Shown piece by piece: positions 1 to 8,423 of a DNA stretch of 35,643 bases. Within the stretch, counting starts at the first letter, position 1. Each line of letters begins with the position of its first letter. Location of the stretch: positions 1-35,643 of the forward strand of contig CBCXVT010000013.1 in NCBI GenBank assembly GCA_965178635.1. Reading direction: 5' to 3'. The DNA comes from GCA-2733415 sp965178635. Lineage in GTDB: Bacteria > Bacteroidota > Bacteroidia > Flavobacteriales > Flavobacteriaceae. Both the position numbers and the translations under genes were made by a program. The notes beneath the pieces are model-generated. The model did not search any database. It worked only from the letters and a program-made list of their open reading frames with translations, and was not told the DNA's origin.

Positions 1-2146
1 GTTACAGGATGTTTTACAACTACAAGTTTTACGATTACTGTTAACACTCTTTTTGCTTTATCGTCTCCGGAAGATTTATATGCTTGTGATGATGATAATG
101 ATACATTTGGTTGGTTCAATTTAGAAGATGCTACTGCTCAAATTCAAAATGGTAACACAAATTTAGTAGTTACGTATTATGAAACAGAAGCTCAAGCAGA
201 TTTTGGAGTAGGATTGCATATTGATACTACTGGATTGTACCAGAATGTAGATACAGACGGAGATGGATACGGAATTACTCAAGTAATTTATATTCGAGTA
301 GATGATCCAGCAACGGGATGTCATTATATAGCGCCAGATTTCACACTAACATTACATGTGTTGGAGAGCCCTGAATTAGCAGAAGGTGAATTGATTTATG
401 CTTTATGTGAAGATAATGGTAGTGCCGATGGTTATGTAGAATTTGATTTAATGGATTATGCTTTAAATACTTTAGGTTTAGATCCAAGTTTCCAGATTGA
501 TTTTTATACAGGTCTTGATGCTTCAGGTAACCCAATAGGATACATACCAAACTTTACGAGTTATACAAATGTATCAACACCAGATCAGGTGATTTATATG
601 ACTATATCGAATACAAATACGGATAGTAATGGAAATTTATGTACAACAGTAAGACCAATTACGTTGCATGTTGATTTATTACCAAACGTTCCTGTATTCC
701 ATGAAATGTACGCTTGTGATGATGATTATTTTGATGAGATGGATGGTATCTATCCGTTTGATTTAGAAGCAGAAATATTTGTAATAACAGGTGGTGTTAC
801 AGGTTTAGGAATCACATTCCATGAAACTTTTGGAGAAGCAGAAGCAGGAATAAATCCAATACCAAACCCATCAGTTTACGAAAATAGTATTTCTGGAGCA
901 GATGATGTGTTTGCAAGGGTATTTGATGAGTCAACAGGGTGTTATGCGATAACGCATATCAAACTTCACGTCGATGCTAACCCAACACCATTAAGCACTC
1001 AAAACATCATTGATCAATTAGGAAATGATGGTGTGATGGAAGAATGTGATGGAGATGTAGATGGTTCTGGAAGTATTGCAGAACAAGTTGCAGAATTCGA
1101 TTTGACATTATGGGAAACTTTAATCCTAACAGGAGAGAATGGTCCAGGAGTTGAAACTGGAGTTTCTGCAAGCTATTATACGAGTTATGATGATGCAGAT
1201 GGCGGTTCAAATGCCATAGCAACACCAGAAACATATACCAATACCTCTAACCCACAAACTATTTATGTACGTGTGACTAATGATGGTTCAGGAGTAATAC
1301 CTCAAACAGCAGGAACAGGGTGTTATACAATAGTTCAGTTTGATATTTTTGTACCAGTACCAGAGGTTAGTGTGTCAGGAAACACAGTATTATGTGTTGA
1401 TGAAAATGGAGTGCCATTATCAAGTGCAACACTACCAGTGTTAGAAGCATCACCAAATTCTGATGAATACGATTACCAATGGGCATTGAATGGCGTAGAT
1501 ATATCAGGCGCAACAAATGCGACGTATACAGCAACAGAACCTGGGGTTTATACAGTTACTGTATCAGGTCCAACAGATTTTGATTGTGTTAATTACGCAA
1601 GTATAGTAGTTGAGGAGTCAGGAATGCCTGCAAATTATGATGCTAATGTTACAACCACTGCTTTTTCTGATAATCATCAAATACAAGCAACTGCAACATC
1701 AAGTATTCCAGGTGTAGAATTTTATTACACCTTAGATTATGATGTTACTATAGGTGAAGGTTGTAGAAACTAACATGACAGGATTATTTACAGATGTAGC
1801 CCCAGGATTACATTACATCACTATTACAGATGGTAAGGGTTGTTGGTCAGACACTGTAGAAGTATTGGTTATAGATTACCCTCACTTCTTTACACCTAAC
1901 GGTGATGGTGTGAATGACACATGGCATATTATTGGTCAGGAAGGAATTCCAATTTCAATAATTTACATCTTTGATAGATATGGTAAACTATTAACACAAC
2001 TTGATCCAGATGGTGCAGGTTGGGATGGAACTTATAATGGTCATGCCATGCCTGCTGGAGATTATTGGTTTACAATTCAATACATAGAAGGTCAAATTAC
2101 ACCTACTGAAAAAGAATTTAAAGCCCATTTCTCAATAAAGAGATAG
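1..2146 (+). CDS. T9SS type B secreted adhesin-like protein, 5' partial, one frameshift
   Basis: The reading frame is open from base 1, so the N-terminus and any signal peptide lie off the window. The visible part is built of repeated modules of roughly 100 residues. Each has an acidic CDDD/CEDNG-type opening, an FDL element, a YYTSYDDA-like stretch, an IYVRV-like strand and a TGCY motif. They are followed by an Ig-like segment (near 1370-1610) and a C-terminal domain with FTPNGDGVNDTW, IYIFDRYGKLL and GWDGTYNG. This ending is the gliding-motility/type B T9SS sorting domain, so the protein is probably secreted and surface-attached. The frame is lost near 1762: the plus-1 frame stops at 1773, while the frame beginning GTG at 1754 continues to the stop at 2146. 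Removing one T of the pair at 1761-1762 restores a single protein of at least 714 residues. Acidic repeats suggest calcium binding, which is inference. Confidence 0.85.
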
Positions 2147-2170
2147 TATAATAATTAACTAAAAAATAAA

Positions 2171-2200
2171 GGCCTGTACAGAAATGTGCGGGCCTTTTTT
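2171..2200 (+). terminator. Rho-independent terminator
   Basis: A 10-bp stem (2171-2180 with 2185-2194, including GU pairs) closes a GAAA loop and is followed by six T. It lies 24 bp after the stop at 2146 and ends the first T9SS gene. Confidence 0.9.
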
Positions 2201-2287
2201 GTGTTGTTTATTGAAGGTTTACATCAAATAATTTATAACCAGTATATTAAGGTTTTTGGTTTAGTTAAAATTTACTACATTAGAGGT

Positions 2288-4108
2288 ATGTTATATGTGA
2301 AAAAGTATTTATTCTTCGTTACTTATTTATGTACTTTAATTGTTTATGCGCAAGATATTGACGTGTTTAAACAATATTATGGGAGGTATAGTTATACAGC
2401 TATAGGTAATACATTAAATCCTGCAGAGAATAATATTTATGGAGGTTTTTGTGAAATACTACCAGAGTCTTCAGCTAATTTTAATTTAACACCAAATCAA
2501 AATATAATAGCAGCATATCTTTATTGGGCAGGATCAGGATATGGTGATACAGAAGTAACGTTAAATGGTATTAACATAAATGCTGACGATACATTGAATG
2601 TAGAATTTGACGACTCAAACTGGGGGGTGCTCACATACTTTTCATGCTATAAAGATATTACTACATTTATTCAAACTAATGGCAGTATAAATTATACTTT
2701 ATCAAATTTAGATATATCTAGTGTTCTTGCAACAAATCCGGGATATTGTGGTAATAGAACTAATTTTGCTGGCTGGTCAATCTTTGTAGTTTATGAAGAT
2801 ATGTCTTTACCTTTAAACCAAGTCAGTATTTATCATGGGTTAGAAATCATAAATCGTAATGAGCAAGAAATTAATATCACAATTGATAATTTAAACGTAT
2901 TAGATAATGATGGTGCAAAAATGGGGTTTTTAGCTTGGGAAGGTGATAATGCGTTAAATATAGAAGAGTCATTAGTTTTTAATGGAAATGCATTAGAAAG
3001 TTTGCCATTAAATCCGGCAACTAATGCTTTTAATGGTACCAATTCATTTGCAAATAGTTCCACATCTTATAATATGGATTTGGACGTGTATGATATTGAA
3101 AATTTTATTTCTATTGGGGATAATTCCGCTACTATAAAATTAACTACTGCAGCCGATTTAATTATAATCAACAATATAACAACTGTACTGAATAGTCAAT
3201 TACCAGATGCAACTGTACAAATTGATGATGTTCTAGTTGCATGTGACAATAAAGACATTCAAGTAAATTATGCGGTATTTAATATAAACGCTACGGAGTT
3301 ATTACCTGCAAATACACCAATAGCTTTTTATGCTGATGGCATTTTAGTAGCGACTTCACAAACAGAAGAAGATATTTTAATAGGTGATAATGAGCCAAAC
3401 TCTATTATAATAACATTACCTGATAACATACCTAATGTGTTTACTCTTACAATTGTTGCAGATGATAATGGCTCCGGAAACGGAACAGTTCAAGAAACAA
3501 ATGAGATGAATAACAGTACATCATCTCAAGTAACAATGTTGTTACTACCAGAAGTAACTAATATACCAGATCTTGAAGCTTGTGATATAGGTTTTAACAC
3601 CGCTACATTTGATTTGACTTCTAATGAGCATTTACTTACAATTGATATGTATACAATTGAGTATTATACAAGTTATTTAGATGCAATAAACCAAGTGAAT
3701 GCAATTATAGATCCAACAAATTATCAAAATATTGCAGACCCTCAAGATATATTTGTAAGAGTTGATAATCCAAATTGTTTCCAAATTACATCTTTTAAAT
3801 TAACAACAAAAAACTGCCCACCGTGGATTCCTACAGGTTTTTCACCGAATGGGGATGGTACAAATGATGAGTTTGAGATTTCAGGTTTATTGACAATTTT
3901 TGAAGATTTTGAATTAAAAATATATAACCGTTACGGAACCTTGATTTATCAAGGAGGAGAGAAAAAAGGGTTTTGGGATGGCATTTCAAATGAAGGTATT
4001 AATAACCATGGTAAATTAATGCCAGTAGGGACTTATTACTATGTACTACATTTAAATGATCCTGATTTTAAGAAACCACTATTAGGTTGGGTTTATCTAA
4101 ACTATTAA
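2288..4108 (+). CDS. T9SS type B secreted protein with CARDB-like region
   Basis: A 606-residue protein starting MLYVKKYLFF. I chose ATG 2288 because a signal peptide (hydrophobic core FVTYLCTLIVYAQ) follows directly; the longer frame from GTG 2186 begins inside the upstream terminator. The N-terminal half resembles secreted beta-rich domains (AAYLYWAGSG, GWSIFVVYED). The middle (about 330-440) looks like a CARDB-type cell-adhesion fold. Next comes one copy of the CD...FDL...YYTSYLDA...IFVRV module that is repeated in the gene before it. The C-terminus has GFSPNGDGTNDEF, FELKIYNRYGTLIYQG and FWDGISN, the type B gliding/T9SS sorting domain. It is expected to cross the outer membrane by T9SS and stay on the surface. 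Its binding partner is unknown. The shared module and tandem position suggest the two genes arose by duplication and work in one process. Confidence 0.87.
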   Translation: MLYVKKYLFFVTYLCTLIVYAQDIDVFKQYYGRYSYTAIGNTLNPAENNIYGGFCEILPESSANFNLTPNQNIIAAYLYWAGSGYGDTEVTLNGININADDTLNVEFDDSNWGVLTYFSCYKDITTFIQTNGSINYTLSNLDISSVLATNPGYCGNRTNFAGWSIFVVYEDMSLPLNQVSIYHGLEIINRNEQEINITIDNLNVLDNDGAKMGFLAWEGDNALNIEESLVFNGNALESLPLNPATNAFNGTNSFANSSTSYNMDLDVYDIENFISIGDNSATIKLTTAADLIIINNITTVLNSQLPDATVQIDDVLVACDNKDIQVNYAVFNINATELLPANTPIAFYADGILVATSQTEEDILIGDNEPNSIIITLPDNIPNVFTLTIVADDNGSGNGTVQETNEMNNSTSSQVTMLLLPEVTNIPDLEACDIGFNTATFDLTSNEHLLTIDMYTIEYYTSYLDAINQVNAIIDPTNYQNIADPQDIFVRVDNPNCFQITSFKLTTKNCPPWIPTGFSPNGDGTNDEFEISGLLTIFEDFELKIYNRYGTLIYQGGEKKGFWDGISNEGINNHGKLMPVGTYYYVLHLNDPDFKKPLLGWVYLNY

Positions 4109-4173
4109 GACTTATCGCTAACGATTTTGTAATTTCGTGACATAAATGCATTCTAAGAAATAGTATAGTAGTC

Positions 4174-6159
4174 ATGAAGTTTAATATAAAATCAGAATTT
4201 GCGCCAACTGGTGATCAGCCTGAAGCTATTAATCAGCTGGTAGAAGGTGTTAATCATGGTAATAAATACCAAACTTTATTGGGGGTTACTGGGTCAGGTA
4301 AAACATTTACAGTAGCAAACGTTATAAATGAAACACAAAAACCTACTCTTGTTTTAGCGCATAATAAAACTCTAGCGGCACAACTATATTCTGAATTTAA
4401 AGAATTCTTTCCAGATAATGCAGTAGAGTATTTTGTATCCTATTATGATTATTACCAACCTGAAGCTTATATACCAACATCTGGAGTATATATAGAAAAG
4501 GACTTGTCAATTAATGATGAAATAGAGAAACTCAGGTTAAGTGCTACTTCATCATTACTTTCAGGACGAAGAGATGTGATAGTTGTAGCTTCAGTGTCGT
4601 GTTTGTATGGTATAGGAAACCCTGTTGAATTTCAAAAAAATGTAATTTCTTTAGAAAAAGATCAAGTAATATCTAGAACAAAATTATTACATCGTTTAGT
4701 ACAAAGTCTATATTCAAGAACAGAAGCCGAATTTATACGTGGTACATTTCGTATAAAAGGCGATACCGTAGATATTTTCCCAGGTTATGAAGACCATGCG
4801 TTTAGAATACATTTTTTTGGAGATGAAATTGAAGAGATAGAAGCCTTTGTGGTACAAACAAATGAAGTTTTAGGACAGTATGATCGTTTAAATATTTACC
4901 CAGCCAATATGTTTGTAACGTCACCAGATGTGTTACAAAATGCTATTCATAGCATTCAAGAAGATATGGTGAAGCAAGTAGATTATTTTAAAGATATTGG
5001 TAAACATTTAGAGGCAAAACGTTTAAAAGAGCGTACAGAATTTGATTTGGAAATGATTCGTGAATTAGGGTATTGTTCTGGTATTGAAAATTACTCACGC
5101 TATTTAGATGGTAGAGCACCTGGAACTCGTCCGTTTTGTTTGTTAGACTATTTTCCAGATGATTATTTAATGGTTGTAGATGAAAGTCACGTAACTGTAT
5201 CTCAGGTACATGCTATGTATGGAGGTGATAGAAGCAGAAAAGAAAACTTAGTTGAGTATGGTTTTCGTTTACCTGCAGCAATGGATAATAGGCCTTTAAA
5301 ATTTGAGGAATTTGAAGCTATTCAGAATCAAGTAATTTATGTGAGTGCAACTCCTTCAGATTATGAGTTACAGAAAACTGAAGGTGTGTATGTAGAACAA
5401 GTTATTAGACCAACAGGACTGTTAGATCCAATTATAGAGGTTCGTCCAAGTCTAAATCAGATAGATGATTTGATTGAAGAAATGCAGCAGCGAATAGATA
5501 AAGATGAACGAGTGTTGGTTACAACTTTAACCAAACGTATGGCAGAAGAGTTAACTAAATATTTGGCCAGAATACAGATTCGTTGCCGTTATATACATTC
5601 GGATGTAGATACTCTGGAACGTGTTGAAATTATGAGGGATTTACGTTTGGGGTTGTTCGATGTGTTGATCGGTGTTAATTTATTACGTGAAGGCTTAGAT
5701 TTACCTGAAGTATCATTAGTCGCTATTCTAGATGCAGATAAAGAAGGGTTCTTAAGGAGCCACCGTTCTTTAACACAAACAATTGGTAGGGCAGCACGTA
5801 ACATAAACGGTAAAGCCATTATGTATGCTGATAAAATTACCAAAAGTATGCAAAAGACAATTGATGAAACGTCATACCGTAGAAGCAAACAAATAGCTTA
5901 TAATACGAGTCATGGATTGGTTCCTAAGCCATTAAATAAAAAAATTGTTAACCCATTAGCAAAAGATGATGTTGATGAATTTTACAACTCCAATATCAAA
6001 CAAGTAGCAGAGGAGGAGGCAGCATATATGACCAAGCCTGAATTGGAAAAGAAAATTCGTGAAACTCGAAAAGCAATGGAATTTGCTGCAAAAGAGTTAG
6101 ATTTTATGAAAGCAGCTCAATTACGTGACACTATTAAAACATTAGAGTCTAATAGGTAA
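4174..6159 (+). CDS. uvrB: Excinuclease ABC subunit UvrB
   Basis: UvrB is the damage-verifying helicase-like subunit of nucleotide excision repair. UvrA loads it onto DNA, and it then recruits UvrC. The 661-residue length is normal. Visible features are the Walker A motif GVTGSGKT (residues 37-44), the damage-probing beta-hairpin region YYDYYQPEAYIPTSG (about 90-104), the Walker B-type VDESH (about 335), the SATPSDYE helicase motif, the QTIGRAARN motif VI, and a C-terminal UVR domain (EKKIRETRKAMEFAAKELDF) that contacts UvrC. The start MKFNIKSEFAPTGDQP is the family's usual N-terminus. The gene stands alone, 65 bp after the T9SS gene and convergent with the next gene. A TAATTTCG box at 4130-4137 could be its -7 element. 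uvrA is about 10 kb away in the same window. Confidence 0.98.
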   Translation: MKFNIKSEFAPTGDQPEAINQLVEGVNHGNKYQTLLGVTGSGKTFTVANVINETQKPTLVLAHNKTLAAQLYSEFKEFFPDNAVEYFVSYYDYYQPEAYIPTSGVYIEKDLSINDEIEKLRLSATSSLLSGRRDVIVVASVSCLYGIGNPVEFQKNVISLEKDQVISRTKLLHRLVQSLYSRTEAEFIRGTFRIKGDTVDIFPGYEDHAFRIHFFGDEIEEIEAFVVQTNEVLGQYDRLNIYPANMFVTSPDVLQNAIHSIQEDMVKQVDYFKDIGKHLEAKRLKERTEFDLEMIRELGYCSGIENYSRYLDGRAPGTRPFCLLDYFPDDYLMVVDESHVTVSQVHAMYGGDRSRKENLVEYGFRLPAAMDNRPLKFEEFEAIQNQVIYVSATPSDYELQKTEGVYVEQVIRPTGLLDPIIEVRPSLNQIDDLIEEMQQRIDKDERVLVTTLTKRMAEELTKYLARIQIRCRYIHSDVDTLERVEIMRDLRLGLFDVLIGVNLLREGLDLPEVSLVAILDADKEGFLRSHRSLTQTIGRAARNINGKAIMYADKITKSMQKTIDETSYRRSKQIAYNTSHGLVPKPLNKKIVNPLAKDDVDEFYNSNIKQVAEEEAAYMTKPELEKKIRETRKAMEFAAKELDFMKAAQLRDTIKTLESNR

Positions 6160-6174
6160 AAGTATGTCTTTAAA

Positions 6175-6708
6175 TTATTTTTTTATTGCATACTTTTCTT
6201 TCAATCTAGCATGTCTTGAATTTAGCTTTGATTTTAAATCATTTTCACAATCATCTTTTTTTAATATTACGGATTGACTTCTATAAAATGCTTCCCTTTT
6301 ATTAGCAGCTTCTAATTCTTTGGCTTTTCTTTTCTTTTCTCGGTCTTCAATAGCTTTACTCACGCGCCTGAAACCTATAGCATTTGCAATACTATCATTG
6401 TATTTTGTAACTTTTAGTTCAAATGATTTTTGTTTTTCAATACTTGATAGAGTTCTATTGATACTGTCTTTTATATAATTTAATGACGCATTTTGTCTTT
6501 TTGTTTCCAGCTTTTTATACGTATAATCATTACGTTGTTGAGTAATTGAAAAGATTCTAGCATCTTGGTTCTGTTGAAGGTTTTCAAAATATTTTTTTTT
6601 GAGTGTTTCAATTTCAGAATTATTTTCTTCTCGAATATCTTCAATAGATTGTCCTTTGAGTTGTTGGCTAACAAAAAACACACAAATTATAATGGCAAAT
6701 TTTCTCAT
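6175..6708 (-). CDS. Secreted/periplasmic coiled-coil protein, unknown function
   Basis: A 177-residue protein that I do not recognise. It starts MRKFAIIICVFFVSQQLKGQ, a classical signal peptide with likely cleavage after KGQ; there is no lipobox Cys. The rest is very rich in Lys, Glu, Asn and Gln with heptad-like spacing, so it is probably a long helical coiled coil from about 22 to 175 with no enzyme motif. It is convergent with uvrB (15 bp between stops), and no partner gene is obvious. It is most likely a small exported structural or binding protein. Confidence 0.7.
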   Translation of the reverse strand: MRKFAIIICVFFVSQQLKGQSIEDIREENNSEIETLKKKYFENLQQNQDARIFSITQQRNDYTYKKLETKRQNASLNYIKDSINRTLSSIEKQKSFELKVTKYNDSIANAIGFRRVSKAIEDREKKRKAKELEAANKREAFYRSQSVILKKDDCENDLKSKLNSRHARLKEKYAIKK

Positions 6709-6902
6709 TTTAGTGCATATATTAAGATTAATAAAAACTTATAGTAATTAAATCTCTTTGAGGTAATATATACAATAGTATTAGCAAGTTAGGTTTATAC
6801 TTGTGCGAAAAGCGAATACTAAAATGTAGTAATCAAATATAAGGTTTTTTTTAGTTTTCTGAAAGTAATATGTTGATAATTAACTAATTGTACTTAAATT
6901 AA

Positions 6903-6932
6903 AAAAAGCGCTATAATTGGATATAGCGCTTT
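6903..6932 (-). terminator. Rho-independent terminator
   Basis: A perfect 12-bp inverted repeat (6903-6914 and 6921-6932) with a 6-base loop. Read on the minus strand it ends in a run of T, placed 29 bp after the stop of the outer-membrane protein gene. Confidence 0.88.
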
Positions 6933-6960
6933 TAAATATTGTGTTATATATGAGTGTAAT

Positions 6961-7995
6961 TTAATCGTCAAAATCAATAACATCTTTATTAGTTTTCTTT
7001 TCTTTTGTACCGTTTCCGTCTTTCTTTTTCTTTCTGTTTTTTCCTGCAGCATTGTCTTTACGTTCTTTTTCGTCTTCAGCACTGTTGTTATTATCTGGGT
7101 CTTTATGGAAATCCATTCGATATGAGAATCCAACATTTACACCGAAAACAGAAGGAGTGTTTTTAGTGTTTAAAGTGATTCCTGCATCTAACTGAATATC
7201 TTTTGATAATAAATAAGCACCTCCAAATCGGAATAATGAGTCAGAGTAAATATCATTAATTATACCTTGATGTTCACCAAATATTGCTGCTTTTTCACTA
7301 AGTGCATGAGTTAAAGTAAGTATATAAGAGTATATCGGGTAATCTGTCATAAACACGCGGTCACCAATAAAATTCATTGTAAAAACCCAACCACCTGACC
7401 AGTTGTTTTGAGTAATTACCATAAGTTTAGGCGATATAGTTGGCTCATCTATATTATAGAAGTTAAAATTACTTCCATAGACAAATGGCGTGTTTGTAAG
7501 ATTTAAATTCATTCCTCCATAAACAGCAATAGAAGGAATTAACGTTTTCCATTGAAATTTATGATTGGCATGCCAGCTATATAAGTTGGGTTTTTCTTCA
7601 CCTTCACCTTCTTTCTTTTTATAGGGATCATAAACTAAGTATTTTGCACCTATAGTATTCATTCTAAAATTCCCAACAGATTCTGATGAGTCGTTAAAGT
7701 TATCGGTAACTTTTCCAAATTGAAAACTACCGCTTAAGTTTAATTCTAAGGCTTCTTTCCATATCCCATACCTGAATTCATATTCTAAACCTGTACCACC
7801 AAACTCTGCATCTTTTAACTCGTGCTTATTCTTCATGTAAGTAATACCGCCTTCAGCCTGAATAACATTTATTCCAACTGCGTAAGCTCCAGAAGAAGCT
7901 CCTGGTCTGTTAGAATTTATAGTTTCTGTATATTGAGCGAAAGTGCTATAACTGGTAAGCCAGAACACTAACAGTACTACTCTAAATAAAGTCAT
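6961..7995 (-). CDS. Putative outer-membrane beta-barrel protein (MetA-type transporter family)
   Basis: A 344-residue protein. The frame is open up to 8127, but MTLFRVVLLVFWLTSYSTFAQ at 7995 is a clear signal peptide, so I start there. The mature part has alternating aromatic/polar strands (LEYEFRYGIWKEALELNLSG, WSGGWVFTMNFIGDR, SKDIQLDAGITLN, FGVNVGFSYRMDF) typical of a small barrel. The best family match from memory is the putative MetA-pathway transporter group, which is a weak functional label. The last 45 or so residues are an unusual highly charged Lys/Glu/Asn tail ending VIDFDD; this tail would lie in the periplasm. It is divergent from the DUF4834 operon, whose first protein ends in a similar IDFEE motif. 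Confidence 0.72.
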   Translation of the reverse strand: MTLFRVVLLVFWLTSYSTFAQYTETINSNRPGASSGAYAVGINVIQAEGGITYMKNKHELKDAEFGGTGLEYEFRYGIWKEALELNLSGSFQFGKVTDNFNDSSESVGNFRMNTIGAKYLVYDPYKKKEGEGEEKPNLYSWHANHKFQWKTLIPSIAVYGGMNLNLTNTPFVYGSNFNFYNIDEPTISPKLMVITQNNWSGGWVFTMNFIGDRVFMTDYPIYSYILTLTHALSEKAAIFGEHQGIINDIYSDSLFRFGGAYLLSKDIQLDAGITLNTKNTPSVFGVNVGFSYRMDFHKDPDNNNSAEDEKERKDNAAGKNRKKKKDGNGTKEKKTNKDVIDFDD

Positions 7996-8082
7996 GCTTG
8001 AATGTTTTTGTGTAAATATGGATATAAAAATACATTTTCTTTTAAAATATAAGCCCTCACAAGTTAAAAAAGTGTTATCAAG

Positions 8083-8112
8083 TTTGTGCATTCCTATTTT
8101 TATGTAGCTTTG
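8083..8112 (+). promoter_or_regulatory. Bacteroidota housekeeping-type promoter
   Basis: TTTG at 8083-8086 and TAGCTTTG at 8105-8112 match the -33 (TTG) and -7 (TAnnTTTG) elements with 18 bases between them, the canonical spacing. It would drive the operon that begins at 8163. Confidence 0.7.
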
Positions 8113-8162
8113 TAGTAATAACGCCATCTGTAATGGTAAATTAAGAGTAAAAGCATACGTAT

Positions 8163-8414
8163 ATGATATATCAGTTATTAAGAACTATTGTAATAATTAT
8201 GGCCGTGTATTACATTGGAAAATTCTTAATGAGAATTTTTGCGCCAATGTTAATGAAATATGCAGCTGGTAAAATGGAACAGAAAGTAAAAGAACAATTC
8301 CAACAACATCAGCAACCTCAACGCGAACAACAACAGAAAAAAACAGAACCTATTCATAAAAAAACTTCTACAAAAAAGGTTGGTGATTACATTGATTTTG
8401 AAGAAATTGATTAG
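8163..8414 (+). CDS. DUF4834 family small membrane protein
   Basis: An 83-residue protein with one N-terminal membrane helix (about residues 5-28, LLRTIVIIMAVYYIGKFLMRIF). It is followed by a Gln/Lys-rich flexible stretch (EQFQQHQQPQREQQQKK) and a conserved C-terminal end VGDYIDFEEID. This architecture is that of the Bacteroidota DUF4834 family, whose function is unknown. The stop is 9 bp before the YfhO-like gene, so the two are cotranscribed. Low-complexity CAA/CAG-rich coding makes the opposite strand look open, but that strand has no gene. The tail motif is the only strongly conserved-looking element and may be a docking peptide (inference). Confidence 0.82.
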   Translation: MIYQLLRTIVIIMAVYYIGKFLMRIFAPMLMKYAAGKMEQKVKEQFQQHQQPQREQQQKKTEPIHKKTSTKKVGDYIDFEEID

Positions 8415-8423
8415 ATTTATCAC

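Noticed and set aside
2186..2287. N-terminal extension of the second T9SS protein from GTG 2186
   Set aside because: It begins inside the terminator of the previous gene, and the signal peptide starts at ATG 2288.
6158..6197. Inverted repeat AAAAGTATG/CATACTTTT between uvrB and the next gene
   Set aside because: The loop is about 22 bases, the right arm lies inside the coding end of the minus-strand gene, and no good T-run follows the stem.
7996..8127. Extension of the barrel protein to 8127
   Set aside because: It would bury the signal peptide starting at 7995 and run across the promoter of the divergent DUF4834 operon.
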